Origin: CAXXOK01 sp001604115
Lineage (GTDB): Bacteria > Bacillota > Clostridia > Christensenellales > Aristaeellaceae
Assembly: GCA_034928535.1 (NCBI GenBank)
Contig: JAYFOV010000027.1
Coordinates: 40,768 to 104,767, forward strand
DNA length: 64,000 bases
Direction of reading: 5' to 3'
Numbering within the stretch: the stretch's first letter is position 1; every line of letters starts with the position of its first letter. The position numbers were made by a program, and so were the translations under genes. A model generated the notes under the pieces. That model saw nothing but the letters and a program-made list of their open reading frames with translations, did not search any database and had not been told where the DNA came from. Shown in pieces: positions 1-7,984 of the stretch.

Positions 1-32
1 TCCCAAAACACTAGTAAGGAAAATGATGCGAT

Positions 33-1133
33 ATGAATGTAGAAATCCGAATTGACCACGCCTTAAAAAAATATGGCGAAAACGTGATCATCCCCGATCT
101 TTCCGTAGTCATCCGTCAGGGCGAGTTTTTTACGCTCCTGGGGCCTTCCGGCTGCGGCAAAACCACACTGCTGCGCATGATCGCCGGTTTCAACAGCATC
201 GAGGGCGGCGATTTCTTTTTTAATGACAAGCGCATCAACGATTTGGATCCCTCCAAGCGCAACATCGGCATGGTGTTCCAAAATTATGCGATCTTTCCCC
301 ACCTTACGGTGCAGAAAAACGTGGCCTTCGGCCTCAAAAACCGTAAGCTGCCTAAGGAAACCATCGAAAAAAAGACGGACGAGTTTCTGTCCATGATGAA
401 GATTCAGGAGTACCGCAACCGCCTGCCCGAGCGCCTTTCCGGCGGGCAGCAGCAGCGTGTGGCGCTGGCGCGCGCGCTGGCCATCGAGCCCGACGTGCTG
501 CTGATGGACGAGCCCCTTTCCAACCTGGATGCCAAACTGCGCGTGGAAATGCGCGAGGCGATCAAGGAGATCCAAAACAGTCTGGGCATCACCACCGTGT
601 ATGTAACGCACGATCAGGAAGAGGCCATGGCGGTGTCTGACCGCATTGCAGTCATGAACGCGGGCGTGATCCAGCAGCTGGATACCCCCCGCGCGCTGTA
701 CCAGCGGCCTGCCAACCTGTTTGTGGCCACGTTTATCGGCCGCACCAATGTGATCCCCGAGGTGGTACGGGTCAAAGACGGGGTCAAGTGCATTGATTTT
801 TACGGCTACTGCGTGCCCATGCCCAACCTGACTGACCAAGCCACCGATGGCACCGAAGTGATGGTGTCTGCCAGGCCGGAAGAATTGGTGATCGTGGATC
901 AAAGCCAGGAGGGCATGGCCGGCGTGGTGGAATACAGCACCTTCCTGGGGCTGTATACGCACTACATCGTTCTGCTGGCCACAGGCGAGCGGGTCGAGAT
1001 CGTGCAGGAATCCCGCATCGACGATACGCTGGGCAAAGGCAGCAGTGTGCGCCTCAAGGTCAAGGCGGAAAAAATCAACGTCTTTACCCAGGACGGCAGC
1101 CGCTCGCTGATCGACTGCAGCGCAAGAGGGTGA
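33..1133 (+). CDS. ABC transporter ATP-binding protein, FbpC/AfuC/PotA-like
   Basis: This is the ATPase of an importer that couples ATP hydrolysis to substrate entry through the membrane protein encoded just downstream. The 366-residue protein shows Walker A (GPSGCGKTT, 37-45), the Q-loop (VFQNYAIF), the signature LSGGQQQ (135-141), Walker B (VLLMDE, 155-160) and the H-loop histidine (VTHD, about 193). A C-terminal TOBE-like region (about 280-366) is typical of the Fe3+/spermidine/sugar-phosphate/aminoethylphosphonate group. The gene ends 7 bases before the permease, so they form one operon. A solute-binding protein would be expected upstream, outside the window. The ATPase family is certain; the substrate is not. 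An iron, phosphonate or hexose-phosphate substrate would all fit. Confidence 0.93.
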   Translation: MNVEIRIDHALKKYGENVIIPDLSVVIRQGEFFTLLGPSGCGKTTLLRMIAGFNSIEGGDFFFNDKRINDLDPSKRNIGMVFQNYAIFPHLTVQKNVAFGLKNRKLPKETIEKKTDEFLSMMKIQEYRNRLPERLSGGQQQRVALARALAIEPDVLLMDEPLSNLDAKLRVEMREAIKEIQNSLGITTVYVTHDQEEAMAVSDRIAVMNAGVIQQLDTPRALYQRPANLFVATFIGRTNVIPEVVRVKDGVKCIDFYGYCVPMPNLTDQATDGTEVMVSARPEELVIVDQSQEGMAGVVEYSTFLGLYTHYIVLLATGERVEIVQESRIDDTLGKGSSVRLKVKAEKINVFTQDGSRSLIDCSARG

Positions 1134-1140
1134 GTGGCAC

Positions 1141-2796
1141 GTGAAGAAAAAGAAGTGGGACATGTGGGTCATCGTGAGCGTGGCCATCTTTGGGCTGTAT
1201 TGCCTGTTCATGCTCTACCCCATCTTGAAAATGCTGATCCAATCCGTGTTTGACAACGAAACCGGCGCCTTTACGTTCAAGTACTTTACCAAGTTTTTTT
1301 CCGACAGCTACTATTTTTCCACGCTGCTGAACAGCTTCAGGGTATCGATCTGGGCTACGGCCATCACGCTGGTGATCGGCGTGCCGCTTGCCTACCTGTA
1401 CAACATGTATGAGATCAAGGGGCGCAACTTTTTGCAGATCCTGATCATCCTGTGCTCCATGTCGGCGCCGTTTCTGGGGGCGTATGCGTGGGTGCTGCTG
1501 CTGGGGCGCGGCGGGGTGATCACCAAGGTGCTTAACGCGCTGTTGGGCATCCAGCTGCCCAGCATTTACGGCTTCAGCGGCATCTTGCTGGTGCTGTCTA
1601 CCAAGCTGTTTCCCCTGGTGTTCCTCTATGTGTCCGGGGCGCTGAAAAATGTGGACAACTCATTGCTGGAAGCCTCCTCCAACATGGGCTGCAAGGGGGT
1701 CAAGCGCCTGTTCAAGGTGATCATCCCGCTGTGCATGCCATCCATCCTGGCATCGGCGCTGATGGTGTTTATGCGCTCGCTGGCCGATTTTGGCACGCCG
1801 CTGATGATCGGCGAGGGCTACCGCACCTTCCCCATTGAGATTTACAAGCAGTATGTGGGCGAGGCGGGCACCAACTACAACTTTGCCGCCGCCGTATCGG
1901 TGATTGCCGTGCTCATTACCGCGGTCATTTTCCTGCTGCAAAAGTATACGTCCAACAAGTACAGCTTTACCATGAACGCCATGCACACCATTGAGCGCAA
2001 AAAGCCCGGCAAGGTAGCCGGCGTGCTGATCCACCTGTATTGCTACGGGCTGGTGGCCATCTCCTTCATGCCGCAGCTGTACCTGATTTACTGCTCATTT
2101 CGCAACACGAGCAAGACCGGCAACATGTTCAAGCCCGGCTTCTCGCTGATGAACTACCAGGCTGTGGCCAGCACGCTGAACACCTCGATTTGGAACACCG
2201 TGCGCATTTGCGGCGGCGCGCTGATCATTATCGTGATCATGGCCATGATGATTTCCTACCTGGTGGTGCGGCGCCGGAACGTGCTCAACGGCCTGATCGA
2301 TACCGTGTCCATGGTGCCATACATCATTCCCGGCTCGGTAATCGGTATTGCGATGGTCATGGGTTTTAGCAGCGGCGCCATCGTGCTCACCGGCACGGCG
2401 TGGATCATCGTCATTGCCATGTGCATACGGCGCATGCCCTATACCATCCGCAGCAGCGTGGCGGTGCTTCAGCAAATCCCCATGAGTGTGGAAGAGGCCT
2501 CCGCCAGCCTGGGCGCATCCAAGTTGAAAACGTTCTGCGGCATCACCATCCCCATGATGTTCAATGGGGTGATCGCGGGCGCCATCATGAGCTGGGTCAC
2601 GCTCATCACGGAGCTCTCCTCCTCCATTATCCTGTACAGCTCCAAAACCCTTACGCTTAACCTGAGCGTGTACGTCATGGTACAGCGGGGCACAGACGGC
2701 AAGGCCTGCGCCATATCCACCATCCTGACGCTGTTTACGGTGCTCACGCTGGCGCTGTACATGAAGTTGTCCAAAAGCAAGGAAATCTCAATGTGA
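1141..2796 (+). CDS. ABC transporter permease with two fused membrane domains, FbpB/AfuB-like
   Basis: This 551-residue protein starts with GTG and carries two binding-protein-dependent permease domains in one chain, with about twelve hydrophobic segments. Each half has the cytoplasmic EAA loop that contacts the ATPase: EASSNMGCKGVKRLFKVIIP in the first half and EEASASLGASKLKTFCGITI in the second. Fused double permeases of this length are usual for Fe3+ (FbpB), 2-aminoethylphosphonate and hexose-phosphate (AfuB) importers. It follows the ATPase with a 7-base gap. The aldolase gene follows after 67 bases with its own strong ribosome-binding site, which favours a phosphorylated-sugar substrate by context only. 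Confidence 0.92.
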   Translation: MKKKKWDMWVIVSVAIFGLYCLFMLYPILKMLIQSVFDNETGAFTFKYFTKFFSDSYYFSTLLNSFRVSIWATAITLVIGVPLAYLYNMYEIKGRNFLQILIILCSMSAPFLGAYAWVLLLGRGGVITKVLNALLGIQLPSIYGFSGILLVLSTKLFPLVFLYVSGALKNVDNSLLEASSNMGCKGVKRLFKVIIPLCMPSILASALMVFMRSLADFGTPLMIGEGYRTFPIEIYKQYVGEAGTNYNFAAAVSVIAVLITAVIFLLQKYTSNKYSFTMNAMHTIERKKPGKVAGVLIHLYCYGLVAISFMPQLYLIYCSFRNTSKTGNMFKPGFSLMNYQAVASTLNTSIWNTVRICGGALIIIVIMAMMISYLVVRRRNVLNGLIDTVSMVPYIIPGSVIGIAMVMGFSSGAIVLTGTAWIIVIAMCIRRMPYTIRSSVAVLQQIPMSVEEASASLGASKLKTFCGITIPMMFNGVIAGAIMSWVTLITELSSSIILYSSKTLTLNLSVYVMVQRGTDGKACAISTILTLFTVLTLALYMKLSKSKEISM

Positions 2797-2863
2797 CCAC
2801 TGGGCAACGCCCGGGGAAACCCGGTTTGCATATTTTCGATAACGCAGAAGGAGATTGACAAAC

Positions 2864-3730
2864 ATGGCTTATGTAAATACCAAGGAAATGCTGGCCAAGG
2901 CGGAGGAAGGGCGCTATGCCGTTGGCCATTTCAATTTGAACAACATGGAATCGGTGCGGGCGTTCCTGCTGGCAGCGGAGGAGGTTCAATCCCCCATCAT
3001 CCTGGGGGTATCGGGCGGCACGGCTACCTACATGGGCGGCTATAGAACCATTACCGATATGGTCAAGGATTTTATTGACTTTTTGAAAATCACGGTGCCC
3101 GTGGCGCTGCATGTGGATCATGGCACCTATGAGCAGGCGCTGGCTGCCATCGAGGGTGGTTTCAGCTCGGTCATGTTTGACGGCAGCAAGTACGGCATCG
3201 CTGAAAACATCGAGAAAACCCGCCAGATCGTGAACCTGTGCCACCAGAAGGGCATCACTGTGGAAGCGGAAGTGGGCGCCATCGGCGGTGTGGAGGACGG
3301 CCTGATTGCCATGGGCGAATGTGCCGATCCCAAAGAGTGCAAGGCCATTGCGGACTTGGGCATTGACATGCTGGCGGCCGGCATCGGCAACATCCACGGC
3401 AAATACCCCGCGGATTGGGCAGGGCTGAATTTTGGCGTCTTGGCCGCCATCCAGGCGGAAATCGGCCGCCTGCCGCTGGTGCTGCACGGCGGTTCGGGCA
3501 TCCCGGATGCCATGGTCAAAAAGGCCATCACGCTGGGCGTGCGCAAAGTTAATGTGAACACCGAATGCCAGGTTGCCTTTACTGATGCCACCCGCAAGTT
3601 TATCGAAGAAGGGCGCGCACAGGTAGGCAACGGCTTTACCCCCCGTGCGCTGCTTGCCCCCGGCCTGGAAGCCTCCAAGGCCAAGTGCATCGAGAAGATG
3701 CAGCTCTTTGGCAGCGTAGGCAAGGCGTAA
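2864..3730 (+). CDS. Class II ketose-bisphosphate aldolase (fructose/tagatose-bisphosphate aldolase family)
   Basis: The family performs reversible, zinc-dependent cleavage of ketose 1,6-bisphosphates to dihydroxyacetone phosphate and an aldehyde. The 288-residue protein has the family's zinc and phosphate sites: HVDHG near residue 85, the internal EAEVGAIGG glutamate region, IGNIHGKYP with a zinc-type histidine, and VLHGGSG followed by KVNVNTE near the C-terminus. I chose ATG 2864 because AGAAGGAGA at 2846-2854 lies ten bases upstream; the TTG at 2855 is too close to it. It follows the importer genes on the same strand and is probably co-transcribed. FbaA, GatY/KbaY or a specialised aldolase cannot be told apart here. 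In the phosphonate case a different enzyme would be expected, so the context leans to sugar phosphates. Confidence 0.88.
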   Translation: MAYVNTKEMLAKAEEGRYAVGHFNLNNMESVRAFLLAAEEVQSPIILGVSGGTATYMGGYRTITDMVKDFIDFLKITVPVALHVDHGTYEQALAAIEGGFSSVMFDGSKYGIAENIEKTRQIVNLCHQKGITVEAEVGAIGGVEDGLIAMGECADPKECKAIADLGIDMLAAGIGNIHGKYPADWAGLNFGVLAAIQAEIGRLPLVLHGGSGIPDAMVKKAITLGVRKVNVNTECQVAFTDATRKFIEEGRAQVGNGFTPRALLAPGLEASKAKCIEKMQLFGSVGKA

Positions 3731-4209
3731 TACGATTTCAAATCCTTAATGCTTCACGGATCGCGGGCGATTTTGTTCTATGGCCAGGCGCGGAAGCGAA
3801 GGCGCAGCGGAGCCACGTCAAGCTTTCGCGACGAAGCCAGAGGGCAAAAGCGCTTGTGAGATAGATGCGTTAAGGTTTCTGAAATCGGATAAGTAGCCCT
3901 CTGGCCGTAGCCACCGAACCCGGGCGAAACCCGCCGTTCAGACGGATCCCCAGCGCATGCGGCAGGCGGCCGCAGCATCAAGGCGGGCATACCCCTGCAT
4001 AGGGCGGCACGGCGGCGGGAGCCACCCGCGCTGTGCAGAATCTGCCTGGCACAGGCAAACAACATACGGCGGCACAGGGACTGGATCCCTGCGCCGCCGC
4101 TTTGCATTAACCCGGCAGGCAGGCAAAATGCGCAGGGCGGCAAGCCGCCTTATGGCGTGCTTTTCAGATCGCGGATGCCGGAGCGCCTTGCTGCTATCAC
4201 GTAACACCA
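3731..4209. other. Intergenic region with inverted repeats, no convincing gene
   Basis: No convincing coding frame is seen. Two structures stand out. A 9-bp perfect inverted repeat CCAGAGGGC (3837-3845) / GCCCTCTGG (3896-3904) encloses 50 bases. A 14-bp near-perfect stem (4067-4080 with 4086-4099, one G-U pair, 5-base loop) could fold in RNA but lacks a run of T, so it is at best a weak terminator. The base composition drops sharply just after this region, so the boundary of the AT-rich island lies near 4200. Confidence 0.5.
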
Positions 4210-4839
4210 ATGGCAACAGGAAGGAAATTATATCCTTGTTGGAGAATAGGCATTTTCGACAAGATCACCGGACACAGTCAATCGTTATGGATGGGAGCGT
4301 TTGTACCATTGACCAGCGACAAACACCCACGCATGTGGCAGGAAATTGTACTATTCATGGCATTTGGATTGTATCTTATCATTTTTTTGGTTTTACTGTT
4401 TTGCAAAGCAAGTGCCAGCCAATCCATAAATTTGATACCGTTTCACACCATATCTGATTATTTGTCACATGGGCGGCCATTAGGGTTCAGCAATATCATT
4501 GGGAATATCATCCTTTTGATTCCGATGGGTGTCTATATCGCTTTGTTCAGCCGCCCCCATACGTTTTGGCGCACCGTCCTATCCGTTGCTTTGATCAGCC
4601 TGTCTGCTGAGGTGCTCCAGTATAGTATGCAGGTAGGAGCAGCAGACATCGACGATGTAATCCTCAATACGCTGGGCGGAATGCTGGGTATCGCGCTGCA
4701 TCAAGGCTTGCACATGGTCTTTAGAGAAAAAACCAGATTGGCGATAGGGTTGATATCGCTTGGCGCCGGAATCCTTTTTGTAATCATTACAATATGCTTA
4801 TGGATCGGTGTCTTTGGTATCCGCATCCGCATCATGTAA
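4210..4839 (+). CDS. VanZ-like membrane protein
   Basis: This is a small integral membrane protein of the VanZ family, named after the teicoplanin-resistance accessory protein; most relatives have no defined role. Up to 209 residues with about four hydrophobic segments. The family hallmarks are GNIILLIPMG in the second segment and the acidic/polar motif SLSAEVLQYSMQVGAADIDD followed by NTLGGMLG. The start is uncertain: the ATG at 4210 lacks a good ribosome-binding site, and internal ATGs ahead of the first membrane segment are possible. It is the first gene of the AT-rich island and is followed by a broken acyltransferase, so it may be a passenger. Confidence 0.8.
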   Translation: MATGRKLYPCWRIGIFDKITGHSQSLWMGAFVPLTSDKHPRMWQEIVLFMAFGLYLIIFLVLLFCKASASQSINLIPFHTISDYLSHGRPLGFSNIIGNIILLIPMGVYIALFSRPHTFWRTVLSVALISLSAEVLQYSMQVGAADIDDVILNTLGGMLGIALHQGLHMVFREKTRLAIGLISLGAGILFVIITICLWIGVFGIRIRIM

Positions 4840-4901
4840 GTACTCTGATACCATATAATATGAAAAGTGCAACTAAAAAGCGCGAAAGGAAATTACTGAA
4901 A

Positions 4902-5024
4902 ATGAGCGGCAAAAAGAGAAACGGATACATCGATATGATTAAATTTTTGCTGTCCTGTATCATTGTACTCTTCCATCTGAACAATGCCAAGGCATTTGTA
5001 AAGTTGGATAGCCCTGTGCCGTGA
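4902..5024 (+). pseudogene. Truncated acyltransferase-3 family N-terminus
   Basis: Forty codons encode the start of a membrane acyltransferase (acyltransferase-3, OafA/NodX type). The hallmark is GYIDMIKFLLSCIIVLFHL: the R/KxxxxDxxKxxxxxxVxxxH pattern of the first membrane helix. AAAGGA at 4885-4890 precedes the ATG. The intact family has 330-650 residues, but here the frame stops at TGA 5022-5024, immediately before insertion-sequence debris begins at 5061. I infer that the gene was cut by an insertion followed by deletion. The remaining peptide is unlikely to have the acyl-transfer activity. Confidence 0.7.
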
Positions 5025-5060
5025 ATGCAATGTAGCTTTATTAACCTGTTGAGAATCGGC

Positions 5061-5333
5061 TTAAGGCTGGACATTGGCGTTCTTGACAGCGCTCTTTCGG
5101 GGAGGCGAAATAAACTGTTTCTCCAGACGAAACTGCCGATTGCACCATGCCAAACCCTCGCTGGCTAGGGAGGGCGGCTGATCTTCTTTCGCAGGAGACT
5201 TCATAGCCTCGTCAAATTTACGGCGCAGATACGCCCAGCAACCCACAATGGCAATCCCACTGGGGAGCTTGTGATAGCCATCATAACCGTCTACGTGGAG
5301 AAAGCCTGTAAATGCCTTCAAGAATTCTTGCAT
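5061..5333 (-). pseudogene. IS66-family transposase fragment
   Basis: About ninety codons resemble the central part of the IS66 transposase: FLHVDGYDGYHKL (around the DDE-type second aspartate, usually TDGYxGY) and VGCWAYLRRKFDEAM (usually VGCWAHxRRKF), then a CNRQFRLEKQF stretch like the usual xLYxIE region. The intact protein has about 450-530 residues, so both ends are missing. An in-frame TGA lies just before the ATG at 5333 and the frame ends at 5061. It lies head-on to the truncated acyltransferase and abuts an IS5-like fragment. Confidence 0.8.
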
Positions 5334-5424
5334 TAATGAAGGTCATGTTTTCTACCGTTACGTTTCCACGATGTACGGGCAGTATATACTTCATACTTTT
5401 GAATTGCTCAGCATTTATCTCCAT
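5329..5424 (-). pseudogene. IS5-family transposase N-terminal fragment
   Basis: A 32-codon stretch starting at ATG 5424 reads MEINAEQF...LPVHRGNV...NMTFINA, which resembles the first residues of IS5-group transposases (typically MEITxEQFxxIxxxLPxxRGNVxxxNLTxLNAILYV). The similarity stops exactly where the IS66-like fragment takes over in another frame. I interpret the site as a recombination scar between two insertion sequences. It was recognised by recalled family pattern only, without a search. Between here and 5551 I see only AT-rich sequence with no further gene. Confidence 0.5.
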
Positions 5425-5551
5425 GTATACATTTTAGTATGGTTTGTCACATTTTGGTAGTAGGAACATGCCCTAATTCCCAGCCCCTACATGATTTCTA
5501 CAGCTAGAGATGATGCAATCGAATCGAGTCAATCTCATCTCATTGACATAT

Positions 5552-6379
5552 TTAATCGGCCAATAGTTTGTTCTTAATTCCCGCTGTAGGGGTTTGTCCG
5601 ATAAAACGCGAATTGTTACCATCAAGTATTAAGAAGCTTGGATACCAAGTAATTCCATACACTTTTAAAAAGAGGTTATAATCATCAATAAGAGTTCCTT
5701 GATCTTGTTCATCGTATACATCGTATATCCTAGTAATCTCGAAAGCATCTAGTATATTCGAATCGGAATCAATTAGGGAATCCACTTCGGAACAGTCGCC
5801 ACACCCACGCATCGAAAAATAGACCATTGTTTTCTTCGTTGATTTTGGAAGAATCGACCTTAGATACGCATTAGCATTCGAAATCAATTGATCCTTATTG
5901 AATAAATTCATTTTGAAAAGTTTTTCAATTGCACTGGAAAAATCTATGCTTTTAAAAAATACATCTCCATTGGGGTCAATTATAAAGAACGTTGGCACAG
6001 ATTGGGAGAGTCTATGCCCCGCGCTCATGGCAACATACTCGCTGGGTAACTGATATTTTTTGATTAAATTCTCAGGGACTTCCTCTTCGAAAATGAACAA
6101 GTAGTTCAGCAAGTCATCGCCCAAAATACTCATCACTTTGTTCGCATTTCGGATCGTGTCCACACAACTTCCACATGTTGGAGACAGATAATGCACAAGG
6201 GTATATTGAGAGGTTGAAAATCCGTTCACAGACATATCGCCATCAAGATAGACTATCGGGGGATCGAAGTTGTCTCCATATTCGTAATACAATATGTCCG
6301 GAAGTGTGGACGCAAAGCATTGGGTGGGTAACGTTGTCAAACAAATAAGAACTATGGATATGCGTAAAAACTTTAACAC
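5552..6379 (-). CDS. Secreted protein with two thioredoxin-like domains (CGSC and CGDC)
   Basis: The 275-residue product has an N-terminal signal peptide (about 1-24, cleavage near CFA-S) and two consecutive thioredoxin-like domains. The first has SPTCGSCVDT (Cys69/Cys72) and a cis-proline motif SVPTFFIID. The second has SMRGCGDCSE (Cys193/Cys196) and WYPSFLILDG. Such domains transfer electrons or disulfides outside the membrane; TlpA/ResA and peptide-maturation oxidoreductases are the closest known logic. I chose GTG 6379 because GGAGG lies seven bases upstream and the signal peptide starts there. The gene lies downstream of and co-directional with the six-cysteine secreted peptide, a plausible substrate. 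Whether it reduces, oxidises or isomerises cannot be read from sequence. Confidence 0.75.
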   Translation of the reverse strand: MLKFLRISIVLICLTTLPTQCFASTLPDILYYEYGDNFDPPIVYLDGDMSVNGFSTSQYTLVHYLSPTCGSCVDTIRNANKVMSILGDDLLNYLFIFEEEVPENLIKKYQLPSEYVAMSAGHRLSQSVPTFFIIDPNGDVFFKSIDFSSAIEKLFKMNLFNKDQLISNANAYLRSILPKSTKKTMVYFSMRGCGDCSEVDSLIDSDSNILDAFEITRIYDVYDEQDQGTLIDDYNLFLKVYGITWYPSFLILDGNNSRFIGQTPTAGIKNKLLAD

Positions 6380-6515
6380 AATTACACCTCCAACGACATA
6401 ACAAGATTCCAAGTTTTCCAAATGCGAAACAATTATGCTATATGATCCCACATACTACTCAATATTCAAATGTATACTATTGTTACTGTTAGAATAATCC
6501 GTCCCTTGATACCTG

Positions 6516-6785
6516 CTAGCAGCAGCCTATCTTACGCTTTTCCAAAGAAGTGTACTCTGTAAATTTCCGACCGTTCTCAATACACGTCCTGCTTCCCTGA
6601 CGGTTCTCATACCATGTTGTCATAAATTGCCCATTGCCAGCGCAATTAACAGGGGTGGTACAGAACATAGCTCCTATGCGTTTATAAGCATAACTAGTAC
6701 ATTCTTTACCAGCCAATGCGGTTGTCGAGAAAACACTGAACAACGTAACAAGGGTCAAAAGAAACAAACAACCTTTTTTTATCAA
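6516..6785 (-). CDS. Small secreted six-cysteine peptide, function unknown
   Basis: The precursor has 89 residues: a clear signal peptide (about 1-25, ending TTALA-G) followed by a 64-residue basic mature part with cysteines at 29, 42, 48, 68, 88 and 89, that is six cysteines ending in a C-terminal Cys-Cys pair. I chose the TTG at 6785 because GGAGG lies five bases upstream; the ATG at 6800 overlaps that ribosome-binding site. I recognise no family. An even cysteine count, export signal and a neighbouring tandem thioredoxin suggest a disulfide-stabilised extracellular peptide (bacteriocin-like, signalling or toxin-like). The divergent operon starting at 6989 carries export-type and propeller proteins. 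No function is assigned. Confidence 0.65.
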   Translation of the reverse strand: MIKKGCLFLLTLVTLFSVFSTTALAGKECTSYAYKRIGAMFCTTPVNCAGNGQFMTTWYENRQGSRTCIENGRKFTEYTSLEKRKIGCC

Positions 6786-6912
6786 TATTACCTCCTGCAA
6801 TCCATATAATACGAAGCTGGCAAGTGGGACGGATTATTACCGACCATGATCAGCAACCAATATATACCATAATTAGGTAAAAAAGTTAACGGCAGAATCG
6901 TTTTGTCTAAAT

Positions 6913-6941
6913 TTGACAATTCAATCAGATCGTAGTATAAT
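6913..6941 (+). promoter_or_regulatory. Sigma-A promoter of the 7-15.5 kb operon
   Basis: TTGACA at 6913-6918 and TATAAT at 6936-6941 are both perfect consensus hexamers with 17-base spacing. Transcription should begin near 6948, about 40 bases before the ATG at 6989. It drives the rightward propeller/ABC/MFP operon and lies in the divergent region shared with the leftward six-cysteine peptide gene, so the two units may be co-regulated. I see no equally good promoter for the leftward genes. Confidence 0.85.
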
Positions 6942-6988
6942 ATAATATAGCTACAATAGCATAATATAAGATTGGAGGCGGAGTGCTC

Positions 6989-7939
6989 ATGAAAAAAATC
7001 TCTTATCTACTGGCAGTACTGTTCGTCTTGGGATTCGTTTCCCAATGCAATGCTCGTGCGCAAGAGAATGGTCTAACGGATTTCTACAGTACTGAGTTCA
7101 GGTTTAGTGATGAATACAAAATTGACGAGTTCTCAGTCGCTTCGACACGCGCTCCTGATCCACATGGAATTATGTTGCTGAGTGATGGAAAGTTGCTTGT
7201 TTCAGACTGGCAAGCAAATGCTCTGATCCTGTTGGACAGAGATTGCAACTTTATTAAAAGAATAGGAGATTTAGGAAGCGCGCCACTAGAATTTATGAAG
7301 CCAACTGGCATGGCTACTTATCAGGGCGATCTTTATATCATTGATTCTGGAAACAATAGAATTCAAATTTTGAATGAAGATTTTTCCTATAAAGATAGCA
7401 TTCGTATTCCAGAAATCGTAGGGTCATGGTTCACAGATATTGCGGTGAATTCCGATCATATTTACATCAATTCGAACTCCATTATGGATGTTAATGGGGG
7501 AATTTATCGCGGCTCAATGCAAGAAGAATTTGTAATGATCACAGATATAGTGGTGGGCCCGTTGTATACACAAAACGATACAATCTACACGATAAACACT
7601 TTTGAATGTCAGAAAGTGGGGGAAGACTATCAAGGGCGGGTTGGCAGAAATCAATTATTTTTTGTTCATCCGGATGGGTTGCAAGCTGTATGTGATCTTC
7701 CTCCAAGGTGCGCTCCACTTAGCTTTACCATAAATCAAGAACGCTTGATATGTCTTTCTGGTAGCAGTTATACAGTTAGCGCTTTTACTATGAATGGAGA
7801 TTATGAATATTCATTGGTCGATTTTTTAGGACTATACGATGATATTTCATACGATGCTGTCATGGCGTGTGAAGGCGTGGACTCTTTATATATTGCCGGC
7901 TACGTCGAAGGCAAACTTATCAGGGTTTCGAAAATATAA
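6989..7939 (+). CDS. Secreted NHL/six-bladed beta-propeller protein
   Basis: The 316-residue product has a signal peptide (about 1-24, MKKISYLLAVLFVLGF) and NHL-type propeller blades: DPHGIMLLSDGKLLVSDW, then MATYQGDLYIIDSGNNRIQI, with weaker later blades, the usual size for a six-bladed propeller. The FVSQC end of the signal is not a proper lipobox, so lipid anchoring is doubtful. GGAGG at 6974-6978 supports ATG 6989; a GTG at 6983 is possible. Propellers of this kind bind ligands or partner proteins and are seldom enzymes. It is the first gene of a seven-gene operon and is followed after 45 bases by a second propeller protein fused to a solute-binding domain. Confidence 0.75.
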   Translation: MKKISYLLAVLFVLGFVSQCNARAQENGLTDFYSTEFRFSDEYKIDEFSVASTRAPDPHGIMLLSDGKLLVSDWQANALILLDRDCNFIKRIGDLGSAPLEFMKPTGMATYQGDLYIIDSGNNRIQILNEDFSYKDSIRIPEIVGSWFTDIAVNSDHIYINSNSIMDVNGGIYRGSMQEEFVMITDIVVGPLYTQNDTIYTINTFECQKVGEDYQGRVGRNQLFFVHPDGLQAVCDLPPRCAPLSFTINQERLICLSGSSYTVSAFTMNGDYEYSLVDFLGLYDDISYDAVMACEGVDSLYIAGYVEGKLIRVSKI

Positions 7940-7984
7940 TAAATTTTTTAAAAACTAGTTCTATCTTCAGAAAGCGGGAATGAC

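Noticed and set aside
3957..4457. A 166-residue frame upstream of and overlapping VanZ
   Set aside because: Overlaps VanZ in another frame and shows no family features.
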